From Echinarachnius parma (taxonomy: Eukaryota; Echinodermata; Echinoidea; Clypeasteroida; Echinarachniidae): 64,000 nucleotides of DNA. The number at the start of each line of letters is the position of its first letter. Within the stretch, counting starts at the first letter, position 1. A program made the position numbers and the translations under genes. Positions 33,179 through 46,560 of the stretch are shown piece by piece. The notes under the pieces were generated by a model that was given only the letters and a program-made list of their open reading frames with translations, did no database searches and was not told the DNA's origin. Location of the stretch: the NCBI GenBank assembly GCA_037951105.1, contig JBAMJV010008266.1, forward strand, positions 46,634-110,633, written 5' to 3'.

Positions 33179-33442
33179 CGGTCCTACTTATTAGCCTGAA
33201 CTATACAGCGCGAATAAGCCATCAATATAAAAGTACATATCGGTTATTTTAGGTTTTAATGTGAAGATAACCGATCGATGGAATAAGCGAACATGATTTC
33301 TATATACTGCGAACAAATTTGTAAATCCAGTTTGCGCTTATTCGCAGTAATTACTATTTACTGCGAACAAGTGCATGCGAACAGGAAATTTGTTTGCAGT
33401 AAATAGCTTGTATGCACTTGTTCGCGCTAATTAGTAGGACCC
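33179..33442. mobile_element. hAT-like MITE with 8-bp target duplication
   Basis: Flanked on both sides by TATTTAAG (33171-33178, 33443-33450). Termini CGGTCCTACTTATTAG and CTAATTAGTAGGACCC are inverted repeats with two mismatches. Eight-bp target duplications are typical of the hAT superfamily. Confidence 0.8.
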
Positions 33443-33915
33443 TATTTAAGTGTTCTTCCTTAGATAAAGCAGCCAGGCAATAATGCTTTCCTGTGATCAT
33501 AATGTCAGATTATGTCCATATACATGTACAATGTAGGTATGATTTTCATTCATTGATTTGGATTGAATTGGAGAACGATATCAAAAGGCATTCATTTTTA
33601 TGTTGTTATCAGTGCTTGTGAAAAAAAACAAGACATCATCTCCAGAGAGTTCGCTGAATGATGTCACCAAATGAACCCTAGAATGAAAACTCCACTACTA
33701 TAATTTATGATCCTTATATCATATTTCTTTGTAGAAAATTACCCTTCCTTTGAAATCAGTCAATTTTAAGGTTACATCCCGTATACAAAAAGAAAAAGTC
33801 AGTATTATGAGTCTTCTGGTGGTGGGTATTTGTTTTTCATTGTTTAAAAAATTTAATTTGTCTTCAAAATTCTTGCGTAGTCTTTATTGAAAAGTATTAT
33901 TCAACCAAACTCAAT

Positions 33916-34137
33916 GGCCCGTATTCACAAAGGAGGTTTGTACAAACCCCGGTTCAAACCGCGGTTTAATCTATGGAATGCCAATTGTAAACTGATGGAG
34001 AGAGAATGTAAATTCCTTACTTGTTAACAATGTTGATGGTACACATTCTCTCTCCATCAGTTTACAATTGGCATTCCATAGATGTAAACCGCGGTTTGAA
34101 CCGGGGTTTGTATAAACCTCCTTTGTGAATACGGGCC
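33916..34137. mobile_element. Near-perfect foldback element F, copy 2
   Basis: Same GGCCCGTATTCACAAAGGAG arms as 19677-19897. The central loop is in the opposite orientation, as expected for the same palindromic element inserted the other way round. Confidence 0.9.
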
Positions 34138-34675
34138 TATGTGTCTATTCATACAAACAACTTGAATCAAATAATGTTTGTTAATGTGGAAGTACAAATG
34201 AAATTACCATGTCTCATTGCATACCAAATATGAAGTACCAGTAAGTTACTTGCCAGATTTATTTGTAATTTATGTACAGTACATTTGTTATGTCAAGTTC
34301 AAATGTAGATAAAAGAAACATACTTAGGCAAGCCAAACATTCAGAACAAATTTGATAATCGTTCAGTTTTATTGGTGCATTAATAGAAAAATGATGATTT
34401 CTAAGATATGTGTATTCAAACTATAAGTGTGTTAACTGGATAAGTACTTTAATGAAATATGTACATGTATGTCATATACATTTGAAAAAGAGCAAAGAAA
34501 ATGGGATAACTTTGGGATAAATCCAATTTGTTTGCTCTTTTCATTTATTATTATACTGTATTTCTGGTCAGTTCTCTATAATTATGTTGTATTTGATATA
34601 CATTTGTTATATTGATCAGGCTCAATATGTATACAGTGCAATAGGCAAGAACTGCTTATGTGTGTAAAAATCATC

Positions 34676-34780
34676 AGTGAACATGTAATAATGTAATGCG
34701 CTTTAATAGAAACATCAGTATGAAGCACATATAAATATGATATATTATTATTATTATGATTATTATTATGACAATCATAT
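34676..34780. repeat. SINE tail with (ATT)n
   Basis: AATGCGCTTTAATAGAAACA then ATTATTATT; the same tail occurs at 35238-35300 and 44020-44100. Confidence 0.6.
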
Positions 34781-34797
34781 AGTTTGTTCATGAGTGG

Positions 34798-34965
34798 TAC
34801 ACGGTGGAACCTCATTATAACGAGGTCCTTGGGACCATGACAACTAACTTGTTATATCAGGTATATTGTTATATCAGAGTGAACAAAAACAAACCAAAAG
34901 GATATAAAGAGCTTGGACCAGTAAAATGACCTTGTTGCATAAAGAGGGTTTTGTAATATCAGGGG
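34798..34965. mobile_element. Possible DNA-transposon remnant
   Basis: CGGTGGAACCTCATTATAAC and repeated TTGTTATATCAG resemble terminal regions of widespread invertebrate DNA transposons; the right end is unclear. Confidence 0.35.
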
Positions 34966-35301
34966 TCAAGAGCTCGATCATGACCCAGGACCAGCCCTAG
35001 TTCCACTGATCTCTAGATATGCTTGGGTGATCTGTTACTGCCGAATGAGTTAGATAGGTACATGTATGTGTGCTCTGCTACGTTCTTTTATTATATATTA
35101 TGCTATTCTAGCATATTGACATTGATGAGTTAGAGCCAATGATGCTATATAATTACCATGGTAAATGTCGCTGGTCCGTAATCGAGCCACTGGGGCCCAG
35201 AGCTTGTTCTGATGTAGAGTAAAAGAGAAGGTAATAATAATGCGCTTTAATAGAAACATTAAGCGCTATATAAATGTAATATATCATTATTATGTAGTTG
35301 A

Positions 35302-36500
35302 GTCCGGACTCAAGACTGGTTTTGATGGTCATGTGACTGAGACTTGGGGGCCGAGTCACGATGTAAAACAAATGGGATCATGCTATTTTGTTGGGGACTT
35401 GGACTCGGAACTTGTGGACTCGACTACAACCCTGGTAAAAAGGTATACCAATATGTTGGTATGTTGATTTCTGTAATTAGTATCATGATTTATGAATTGT
35501 TGAAATACCTGTAATAAACAAAATATTCAAAAAAGACTATTTGATATTCCTGTTTTTATTACATGAACGTGTACTCAATTATACGACCCCATGCACAAGG
35601 CATAGCACAGCAATGCACAATCTTTTTATTCTTTTTTTATTTCTTTTGCTTTTGTGCTTTTTTTGGTGAGGAAGACGTTTGTGTTCTCATGTTCTTATTG
35701 TCCTCATCCTTTGATAAAATAAGACACACATTCATTGTTTAACCAAAGACGACTACTCTTCTACCATATCATAAGGACAATTGTTCAATTAAATGTAATT
35801 TTCATTGCCCTTTGTTCTCTGTCTTAAAATTATATAAACCCATACATGTGCATGCACATACAAATTTAGCGAGCAAACCAGATATAGTTCAAGGGCACAT
35901 TGACGATTATTATTTTTTTAGAAAGGTGAACATTAATGATGATAATGATGTTGACAAGATTAATGATGATAAGGATGATGATGATGATGACGATTAAGAT
36001 GAAGATTGCTGATGACAATGATGGAGGTAATGATGATGACGATTAAGATGATGATAATGATGGTGAGATGACAACAAATGATACCAATAATGGTACTACT
36101 CAAGTTAAAAGAATAATTATCATAGATAACATTAAAAAAAAGAAGAGCGGTAATTTTACTCTTTGGAATGACAATCATGGCTGCGCATTAATTACCTTGC
36201 CATACATGTCCTTGTGTGTGTGATTTCCCTCGCAATTCCTTGATTGGTTCCACTCAGTTGAATTACAAAGCTAGGTCATCAAATTAACATCGCGAACAAT
36301 GCAGTGGAAGGCCACAGTATTGCATTTACATTTCCCAAGCTATGTGAATCTTTTGGAGTACGAGTTTTATTAATCACGATAATGTGTCGTGGCTTGTTAA
36401 TTATCCATAATATTGGTCTTGCTTTCCCCATGGTAGCCTCTGTTTTATATTGATCTCGCAGAGGACCTTAATTGTGTGTGATATTATTACCTTGGTAGTT
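35302..36500. other. Intergenic, (GAT)n-rich, no gene seen
   Basis: GATGAT/GATGAC runs at about 35935-36075, otherwise unremarkable AT-rich sequence. Confidence 0.6.
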
Positions 36501-36518
36501 GGATACAGTACACACAAC

Positions 36519-36672
36519 AATAATAATAATAATAATAATATTATTAATAATAATAATAATAATACTAATACTAATACTAATACTAATACTAATACTAATA
36601 CTAATACTAATACTAATACTAATACTAATACTACTACTACTAATAATAATAATAATAATAATAATGAATATG

Positions 36673-36718
<46 letters not shown>

Positions 36719-36728
36719 TAACAATAAC

Positions 36729-36812
<84 letters not shown>

Positions 36813-36832
36813 GTTAATAATAATAATATATA
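36519..36832. repeat. Compound (AAT)n/(ACT AAT)n microsatellite
   Basis: About 300 bp of AAT with an inner block of AATACT hexamers (about 36561-36632). It creates long Asn, Ile and Leu open frames on both strands that are not genes. Confidence 0.97.
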
Positions 36833-37271
36833 TATCATCTTTATCAACTTCAAACGAATAACAAAATATGTAAAACATAGAAACCCAGGTCCACTGTCAC
36901 AAATTAAATGGATAAACCATTACATAGTGACAAGAGGCAGGGTAGACAAAACAAAACATTATTATAATAATAATAATGATAGTAATATCAAGCAATTATT
37001 ATAATTAAACGATTAAGCATGTACCTATGTGCTATAGAGAAAAGAGAGACAAAGATCTTAATCTTAAAATTATCAATAGAATCAATATTTGTTAATCGTT
37101 CCGAAGATTATTCCAGAAGGTTGAGATAGTATGAGCAAAGCTATGTTCACCATATGACCTGGTCGAAATTGGTGGGATAATAAACATTTTTTTTCTTATT
37201 AGACGCACATGACGCACTTACCCACATTATAGTACATGTCGTCAAGTCAGAATTACCTTTCTAGGTATGCA

Positions 37272-37375
37272 TCAGATTGCACAGTTTGCAAAGTCCAAAA
37301 ATGCAAAAGCTCCATACCGTGGGAGGGGGGACACCCCCTCCCCCCGCTCAGTCGCTTCGCTCCCTCGCAATATCC
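37272..37375. mobile_element. Partial copy of element H
   Basis: AATGCAAAAGCTCC, a GGGAGGGGGGACACCCCCTC block and GTCGCTTCGCTCCCTCG are the reverse complement of the 24140-24240 segment. Confidence 0.65.
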
Positions 37376-37675
37376 GACTGCGGATTTGGTTTTGCCCCCA
37401 ACAAAGTTTTTGCTCATTACGCCACTGGTATACCATGTACAGTATATGTTATCATGTCACCGTTTTTATCCGTTTCGTTTCTATAACGCCTTCAGATTTA
37501 ATTTGTCGGTGTTTGGCTACTACCCATATGGGATTCCCGGACACAGGCTAGCAACATCGATGAGAGATAATAATCCACTTAGCGACGCAATTGACAGCAT
37601 CTTACACAATAAAACCAAGGAGGTTTAAAACCTCCATGATAAAACTATCATACTTATAATTATACTTATAATACA

Positions 37676-37866
37676 TAATAATAATCATTATTTGTATTGT
37701 TATAATAATAGTTACAATAATAATAATGATAATAATAATAATGATACTGATAATAATGATACTGATAATAATGAAACTAATAATAATAGAAATAATAACA
37801 ATGATAATAATAGTAATACTAATAATACTACTAATAATAATTATGCTAACAATAGTTATTATTATA
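37676..37866. repeat. Degenerate (AAT)n microsatellite
   Basis: AATAATGATACTG and AATAATAATG units over about 190 bp. Confidence 0.9.
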
Positions 37867-38293
37867 TTCCACATACTAAGAATCTTGTTCTACGATTGGT
37901 GAAAAGTTAATCACGTGATGAAAAATAGTTTCGCCCATCATTGATGGGAGAATAAAAGTTCGTTACACTCTGTACTATCTTGGGTGAAAGTGCGTTGCAC
38001 TCACTACTATCTTCAATTGTTCGCGCGCAAGTACGCGTGCGTGCGTTAGTGCGCAGAAAGGTAGCGCGCTGGTGCGCAACGTTTACGCGCGGCTACGCTT
38101 AATATACAATGGTATAAGCGTCTTTGACTTTTAATCATAAATCTTGTTCATGTGAAGGATTGACGAAATTAAACTAAAAGACAATTGCTCAATATTCCAA
38201 ACTTGTTAGCCCTTTGTGTTAGTTATAGGTCGTTTGTGATAAAAAAAAAAAATTGATGTGGAATATAAAGCAAATAATCACCTTTTGGTTTCA

Positions 38294-38413
38294 GGCGATG
38301 GCAAACTATCACTTCCTCGGCGATCTGAATGTATACGCTATCTTTCCTCAGCTTCGCTTCGGAAAGATAGCTACATCCAGATCACCTCGGAAGTGATAGT
38401 TTGTCCCATCACC
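38294..38413. other. 120-bp perfect-arm hairpin
   Basis: GGCGATGGCAAACTATCACT at the left pairs with AGTGATAGTTTGTCCCATCA at the right. Inner arms GCTATCTTTCC and GGAAAGATAGC enclose a short loop. Confidence 0.8.
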
Positions 38414-38681
38414 TTCACCAACGGTAATTATTTGCTTATTATATTTGGTTTTATGTGCTCGTATGCTCATGACTGCAAAGAATGCCTACTTGATATACAA
38501 TACATGTACTCGTATTTTTATACCGATGGTTATTCTGTGGACAATTATTATGAAGTGTAATTCAGGTCAAAACGATCTCCATTAATATTCCCAACTTTAA
38601 TGGTGCTTTTGCATACAGTTATCTAGTCCTGAATTTGAGTTTTGAAACGTCTTCCAGGGTAGTATTTATGAAGTAAAGCAG

Positions 38682-38957
38682 TGACGTAGCGTGGTTGGAC
38701 TGTCTGTGGTGGTGGGGGGGGGGGGGGGGGGGAGGGGGGGGCACGCGGATTATTGGGGGCCCAATCTACCGTATGTATTTCTTTATTTCTTAAAAGAAAA
38801 TTAACAAATATAACTGATTTATATCATATATTTCTGGTCCTTTTCACTCTGTTTGAAATCTGTTTTTAGTTTCTTAAAGAAATTCCCCCTCATTGTTCTT
38901 ATTAGTATTGTCAATTGGCACATCCCCCCCCCCCCCCCCCATAGCTACGCCATCAAA
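38682..38957. mobile_element. Inverted-repeat element K with poly-G and poly-C inner flanks
   Basis: AGTGACGTAGC at the left and GCTACGCCATC at the right. About 30 G lie inside the left end and about 18 C inside the right. Confidence 0.6.
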
Positions 38958-39748
38958 GTTTAAAATATAAGAAAGATTCTTTGCTAGAGAAGTCACCATT
39001 GTCTTTTTTTAAACGCACACGTTGACAGGCAGAATAGTGAGGTAGAGCGTACTAGAGATGCGAGATGTACAAGTAAATGTGTTTGAATTCAGTGATCGAA
39101 TAATTAAATGCCCTGGTGTTTTTTTGTATTATTATTATTATTGATATTAATGGAATGACGGAAAATCTATTGTTAGCGGTGTTCTGGCATATGGACATTT
39201 TTAATAAGAGCCGTTTTCACATCATAAGAGTATATCCGCTAATGAATATTTCACGATGAGTTGTTGCTCTTTGGTTGCTTTTTTAATGTAGTAACATTAA
39301 TTTGGTTTCTCAGTTACTTGAATAATTCTTGGAAGGTCTCACGTTTAATTGCTAAACATATTGTTCAATATTGAGAGCAAGGACGCACAAGTCTCAATGG
39401 GGTATTCGTAACGTTACAATAATTATACAGCCAGTTGTACATACGTTTCTATATAGGTCACGGACAAAAAATATCAAGTCCGGCAACATTTTCTCCGCTA
39501 TCTGATGAATGTTTCATAAACCAGAATTAAACGATTTATAACTAGAACCAAAACACTGAAACTAATCTTGACCATAATCATAAATCTTAATCTAACCCTA
39601 TAAACTTAACTTTAACTGACAAACTATAACTGCACCCTGAGCATCTTGCAATAGATGGATTTGGCGTAATATAGATCTTATATTATTATACATTTGTTTA
39701 AATGATTATTATAATTATTATTATAATTATTATTATTATTATTATTAT

Positions 39749-40002
<254 letters not shown>

Positions 40003-40459
40003 TTTTTAAAAAGCCATAAACGTTCGGAGCAATAATTGTAGCCGTGTATTATTGTATTTTGTGTTACCGCCAAAACGGTTTTAATTAAAAATAAATCAGT
40101 AATCTTGATTACAAATACGAAACCTACGAACTACGATGACCTAAATATGTGATATTGAACTGTATATCATTTTAAAATGCCACTATTTCTATATAAAGAT
40201 ATCATTTCGAAACGTGACTCGTGGGAAATTGGTTCATTCTAACTCAATGAATAGGCCGTTGGAAGCCACCTTATACGCCCACGATCCTAGCTTTCTCGCT
40301 GACGGACCATTGTTCGTCTGATCACTCAGTGAATATTGATATCGATATGATAATATCAAATATGCCTTTAAATATTGATGAAGAACTCAAATTATAGTGG
40401 CGTAAATGCAGTGCGTGTACGTGTAGCTACTGTTGTAATAGTATGGTCTAGGGGAACGG

Positions 40460-40574
40460 ACATTATTATTATCATTGTAAAGCGCTTAGATATGATTATC
40501 AATCATATTAGGCGCTATATAAATCGAGTATATTATTATTATTATTATTATTATTGGGGGGGGGGGGGGGGGGG
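40460..40574. mobile_element. SINE tail fragment with (ATT)n and poly-G
   Basis: TGTAAAGCGCTTAGATATG, TTAGGCGCTATATAAATCG, then (ATT)n and about 22 G. Confidence 0.6.
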
Positions 40575-40668
40575 CCACTCACACTGTATTTATCCTTATT
40601 TTTGTTCTCCAGAGTTAGTAACCTTATATACGTGTTATTTTTTGTCAAATAACGTGAGGGCACGTGCC

Positions 40669-40717
40669 CCCCCCCCCCCCCCCCCCCCCCCCTCCCACCG
40701 TAGCTGCGCCACTGAGC
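40669..40717. repeat. Poly-C run with element K end
   Basis: About 24 C followed by TCCCACCGTAGCTGCGCCAC. Confidence 0.7.
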
Positions 40718-40739
40718 CAGTGGTGTATAATCTCTGTTG

Positions 40740-43670
40740 TGTATAGCGTGGGCACATAATTATGTATCTAGGGCATACCAATTATTTGAGACGCACTCTA
40801 TACAATTATGTCTTTATTTATTTTATTTTTTTAAAGTTTGACCCTTATTTGAAGATTTGTTTTTGCAAACTGTTGGGGCACATTCTTTTGTGTCGTTATG
40901 TTTTACATTGTATGATGTTATCGCATATAATTATACTCACTGACAGGTGGGCAGCGTGTGGGACTAGTATCATCACTATTTTAATATCTGCCATGATTGG
41001 CTATATCCCCCCCCCCTTACCCCCAACCAACACATCGCTTAGTAACGCCACTTGCAAAACAATATATAACATTACATTGCAGCATGCGCCTAACAAATTG
41101 ACCTCGGCAGTTAGTTAGGCTGCATTTCGATTATAATTATTTTTAAAAGAAGGTAATGGACGTTTAGCATGCCGAGGCGGGGGTGAATTATCATCATGCT
41201 TATTTCTTATATTGTTTCTCCGTTTGCGGCTGTTTCAATTGCTCTGATTGGGTAGTGTAGTGTTATTATACTCGTAATTATCTCGTTCTCGATTTCTTGT
41301 AATTGGCCACCCTGGGATTTATTGAACCAGTTAAAAGTATGTGTTGAACTTTTTGAATAACTAGTCGGCTCTATCGTGACTTGTGTGGTTTTAATTCCCA
41401 AATTGTTTTTTTTTTAATTGGCGGTTTGTATCGAGGGAGTGATCGAGGGAGATAAGGGCCTCGGATAAACGACTCTGATCTGAAGGAAATCAAGAAAGAT
41501 GATGTATCATTTGTGACGACTTCACTTGTTTCAAATCCTAGATACCTGCATATCATTGATGGAGATGATCAGGTGCACTGCGCTAATTAATAGAACATAA
41601 TATTTTGCTGCTAGAAAAAAAAACCCGCATTATCAAAAACCAGTACCCATTTTGAGTTGTTTCGCATGTTTTGTGCAGTGACGGAGACTATGTGAATTGC
41701 ATTGATTAATATGATATTAAACTGTTGCTGGAAAATTCACTTCATCAATTCCAATACCCAATGTTAGTGGTTTCACATCATAATTTGTGCGTATGTACTT
41801 AATAGCATTTTCACCCGTTGTGGAGGACTAACATTCATTAATTTGTATTATGAAATCTCAAGTGCTATTGACGGATCAGCGAAATATCAGACAAATTAAT
41901 ACTCTTTAAGCGTAATTATAAAAGAACCCTTAAGTCTGTTATATAGCATTGTCAGTGGTGTTTTTCATCCGATATGCTACTTCGAGGCATTAGAGAATGA
42001 GGTCAACATAATGTGAGCAGGATTTGTTAACGCCACTCATTAAATCTGTGAGTGCACTGCCAAGTTACTGATCCGATGCACGCTGTGCACACATTCACCG
42101 TTATTGTTATATCAACGCCATAACTCATGACATAATCGTTCAGTTTACGAAGCTTGAGCTGATTCGGTGAGTATATGATTGTGTTTAATTTGTTCTAATA
42201 ACATTATTATATAGATAATTACATGTGCTAATCCAATCTATACTAAAGTACTTTATATTTTATTGATTGAAATGATAAATAAAATAATAATAATAATAAT
42301 AGATATGTATATAGCGCAAACTGCAAGAACTAAGCGCTTAACAATGTATTTACATACAAATTAACAAAACAACATTTTAGGGTATAAACATACATGTGAA
42401 TAAACAAACATTAACGATCACAAAAGGCTAGCTTAAGCAAATTAGTTATATGCCTATATGGTATGAGGAGCTTATATTATGTCAATTTAATAGTTGATGT
42501 CCCTATTTTGATAACAGTCCGTCCATCATTGGCATTTATATATGATGAGCTTATAGTTCTAAAAGACGCTAAATCCATTTTCTACAAACATTGAGTTAAT
42601 AACAATATCTATATTAATAAGCTTTACGACCGTAAAACTATCTTGAAATCAAAATTTTAGAACAAATTACACAATCAAAATCAAAGTATGGAACGTTCCA
42701 TTTTCATTGCCTGGTCTGAACTGACCCAAATGACCAGGGATAATAATAAGAGGCTGTTCTGCATTAGGCGCTATACAAATACGATCTATTATTATTATTA
42801 TTATTATTCCCGTACGCATGTGTAAAATGTTGGACAAATAAACCTGCTTTTCTCCAACTTTGAAGAAGTGGCTTTAGCGCCTTTTGGAATTAAGCTATTC
42901 ATATAGAATATATGATGTAAGTGATATTGGTAATATAATTTCTGAAATTATAATGATTTTATAACATCCGGGTTTTTTCAAATAAAAGAGATGCAGTATG
43001 TACAATTACATTATCATAATGTAAATATCAATTTAGACAAAAATACTGCAATAGATATACGAAAAACACAAACATGTCGATTTATTTTCAGACACGGCAT
43101 ATAAAATAGAGACCAAACAAAAATATGTACTGTGTTTGGTTTTTACTGAAGTTTTAGTAAATATTATAGGCTATGACTGAATTTCCATGCTTGAGAATAT
43201 ATGAAATGTTTTGGAAAAATTTGTTCAAACATTGTACAACTTAAAAACTGTATTTTTTCATAGTATTCATTATTGATAGTATTTCTCGTATTATTACACC
43301 TATTATATCTATTTTCATTTATCCGCGTTCAAACTAACTCCCACGGTGATATGATATTGCCAATATACTTTTCCATTTTCTTAATGATAAGTGCAAATAA
43401 CTAAAGTAGGTCGACTTCAAACCGTATATGTTGGTCGCCTAATTAAGTGCAATTATACATTATGTGTTATATTGACATTATATCGTACTAATCGTGTGAA
43501 TGTAATATTGCAAACCACTATACTTATATTTGGGGCAAAGGCTCGGGTTCTAATGACTATAACTGAAAACTCGGGTTTCCAATTTAGTTCCTATTTAATT
43601 TTGTAGTCTGTACATTATTCCAATTAGTTGGTTAGTAAAAGTCATTACCGTACCAATGTGGCACGATACA
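40740..43670. other. Intergenic, no gene seen
   Basis: AT-rich. Short open frames have no recognisable domain. SINE-tail pieces lie near 42280-42350 and 42750-42810. Confidence 0.55.
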
Positions 43671-43677
43671 TAATTAT

Positions 43678-43958
43678 GTAAGGCGGCGCCCATCTCCGAT
43701 TCGGTAGCCCTGGGCCATGCGTCTACGTTAAGTAGTGAAAGCTATACATAAGGGAGCCAGTCCTCTGATAGCTCCGTGCGTTTAATTAACTCTCCCTTCT
43801 CCATTCTATAAATGATGAGCGCCTGATTAGAAGCAGTGGATATAAAGTTACCATTGTGATGGCTTTGGTATGTCCCAGTCAGGGATCGAACCCGAGACGT
43901 CATGAATGCAGAACATGAGACGGACGCTCGAACCGCTAAGCCACCTCCATGCCCGGTT
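43678..43958 (-). mobile_element. tRNA-derived SINE, full-length-like copy
   Basis: Minus-strand head GGTGGCTTAGCGGTTCGAGC and box B GGTTCGATCCC; body as in 985-1258 (GGCGGCGCCCATCTCCGATT). Confidence 0.78.
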
Positions 43959-44099
43959 CATTATTAAAATAGTAAATGAGTGACTCTTGCTCAAATTAGT
44001 TGAATTATTTTCCGTTTAAAATGCGCTTAGAAACACCAGTATAAAGCGCTATATAAATACATGTAGTATGTAATGTATGTATGTATTATTATTATTAGC

Positions 44100-45016
44100 T
44101 TTTTTATGCCTCCGCCAACGAAGTGGCCGGAGGCATTATGTTTTCGGGTTGTCCGTCCGTCCGTACGTACGTCCGTCCCGTTTTCGTTTTCGCGATATCT
44201 CAAGAACCGGTTGACGGATCAATTTCAAACTTGGTATGAGTGTACATACTGGGGTGACAATGATCTGATTAGATTTTAGGGGTCATGAGTTCAAAGGTCA
44301 AGATCACAGGACTCGATATATATGCAAAAATGCCTCGTTCTCGCGATATCTCAAGAACCGGTTGACGGATCAATTTCAAACTTGGTATGACTGTACATAT
44401 TGGGGTGGCAATGATCTGATTAGATTTTGGGGTTCATGAGGTCAAAAGTCAAGGTCACAGGACTCAATATATGTGCAAAAATGCCTCATTCTCGCGATTT
44501 CTCAAGAACCGGTTGACCGATCAATTTCAAACTTGGTATGACTGTACATATTGGGGTGGCATTGATCTGATTAGATTTGGGGGGTCATGAGGTCAAAGTT
44601 CAAGGTCACAGGACTCAATATATATGCGAAAATGGCTTGTAATGGCAAAGTTTCAAGAACTGAATGTCAGATTTCAATGAGACTTGGTACCTGAATGTAT
44701 CATAAAGAGTCAATGTAGCCATAAAATGTTGGGGTAATAAGGTTGAGGTCAAGGTCACATGACTCATTATTCCAGCAAATAAGCTTGTAATGGCAAAATC
44801 TCAAGAACTAAATGTCAGATTTCAATTAAACTTGGTACCTGAATGTTTCTTAGGGAGCCAATGTAGCCATCAAAAGTTTGGGTTATATGGTCAAGGTCAC
44901 AGGACTTAAAATATATGAAAAAATTGATTCAGTGCATGTTAATTTGGGCTTGATATTAAAATCGCGTGATAGCGGAGGCATAATTTTCGACTGCGCGCAG
45001 TCGAAGATCCATCTAG
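44100..45016. mobile_element. Pearl/Tsp-like element, copy 2
   Basis: Starts TTTTTTATGCCTCCGCC, then a GTCC/GTAC tract, three good and two degenerate units of about 150 bp, and the same TTCGACTGCGCGCAGTCGAA hairpin and GATCCATCTAG end as the copy at 28645-30232. Confidence 0.78.
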
Positions 45017-45289
45017 TTTAAATTTCTTTTCATTATTAAATGTGTCTCTTTTCAATTACTTCTTTCAGCTGTGTGCCCTATTTTTTTGTAAAGCAAAATC
45101 ATTATTGCATGTTGTATTATTCATTATTCAATATTCAACTGTATAGCGCGGTGTCGTTATATTAGGTGGCGTATATTGTTGGTGATTGTATGCAATATTC
45201 ATTAGTACTGATGACTGTATTCACATACTCTGTCGTTATACAGCAAAACATTCCGGTGTTAAAGTGATCTGGTACATGTAATTATGTAA

Positions 45290-45600
45290 TAATGATAAAG
45301 GGTTGATAAATCTGGTATGTAATCTGATACGTCCACTTCGTGATTTTGTGAAAGTTTCACGATAAATGAATGCCATAATTATATGGCCGAGTATAATGTA
45401 GTATGTTTGTACACAGATTCTTTTCAAACTGAATATAAGTGAACATTTGAAAAACGAAAGCTGTTTCATACGACGTATAATTATTTGCCTCGTTGTTTTC
45501 CTCTTAATTTGCATAGTAAGAGGGAAACCAAAATGAATGAGAGAACCACTAGTTTTGCAAGTAAGTTTCGATTCAGACAAAGTCACTACAAAATCGATCC
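45290..45600. mobile_element. Diverged TTAA-type MITE family A relative
   Basis: Segments such as AATGCCATAATTATATGGCC line up with the family A body in the 58223 copy; the termini are not clear. Confidence 0.35.
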
Positions 45601-45782
45601 CTTTTTGTTTAAAGCAATCAAAATGAAATTTGAATCATGCCCGCTATCAATATTCAGAAAATATATTGTGTGCTGGATTAAATAATCATAATTTTTTTTT
45701 TTAATAATAAGAACTTTACTTGAATCGCTCTCTACCGATCATTAATGTACGTATTTTGTTGCAGCTGCTTTGGTTAACAATG

Positions 45783-46207
45783 CCTTACACCACAAAACGA
45801 CCGTTATGTCGCTGTGGTAGTTTCTCTTTTATTAGCTAAAATAGTCAAATTTTGTTCAAAAGATGATATTTAGGATTTTGGTATTTCCTGAATAAGCATA
45901 TCTTAATCTAACTTCTGGGAAATTTTGAGCGTCTGAAATCAGATTTAAATATTGATTCTTAATTTAATAAATGTGATCTTATTACAGCGCTTAAATATAC
46001 ACTGATCTTTTAAGCGGCCCGTTTCTCCCTTATTTTAAAAATGCTTCAGCCATATTTCATATCTTTGGCATTCATTTGAAAAGGGTTTGCTTAGTCAAAA
46101 TATGACAAATTATATACAATTTTAAAGGTAATGGCTTCTATTTTAATGTTATATGAAAATCAGCAAAATCAGTTTTTCTGACTTATTGGTCGTTTTGTGG
46201 TGTAAGG
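45783..46207. mobile_element. MITE family L with 20-bp perfect terminal inverted repeats
   Basis: CCTTACACCACAAAACGACC at 45783-45802 and its exact reverse complement at 46188-46207. Nothing coding lies between. Confidence 0.8.
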
Positions 46208-46560
46208 TCATTCTAAACTGGTCTACATAAATTATTTGCTGAGATTGCCTACTTCATTAAAAACGGATGTCGAATAGGTAACAAAATGGTTGCCGTTCTT
46301 GTTTTAAATCGTTGGCATGAATATTATTGTTATTGCTGTCATAGTTGCCAATCATTTAAATTGAATATGTTCCGACATAATAACAATTATATATATTTTT
46401 TAAAGGATTGACTCAACCATTCAACATTAAGTGTCTATTACATTACATTTGGCTCGAGGGGAACCAAAATAAACTCAATATAAAATGTACCTTCTTTGGG
46501 GGCTTCTAAGAACAGAGGTCTTCATATTCATAGGTGACCTGCATAAATAGGAGTATGAGC

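Noticed and set aside
36401..37004. Long open frames of poly-Asn, poly-Ile and poly-Leu on both strands
   Set aside because: They are all frames of one (AAT)n microsatellite; no flanking coding signal.
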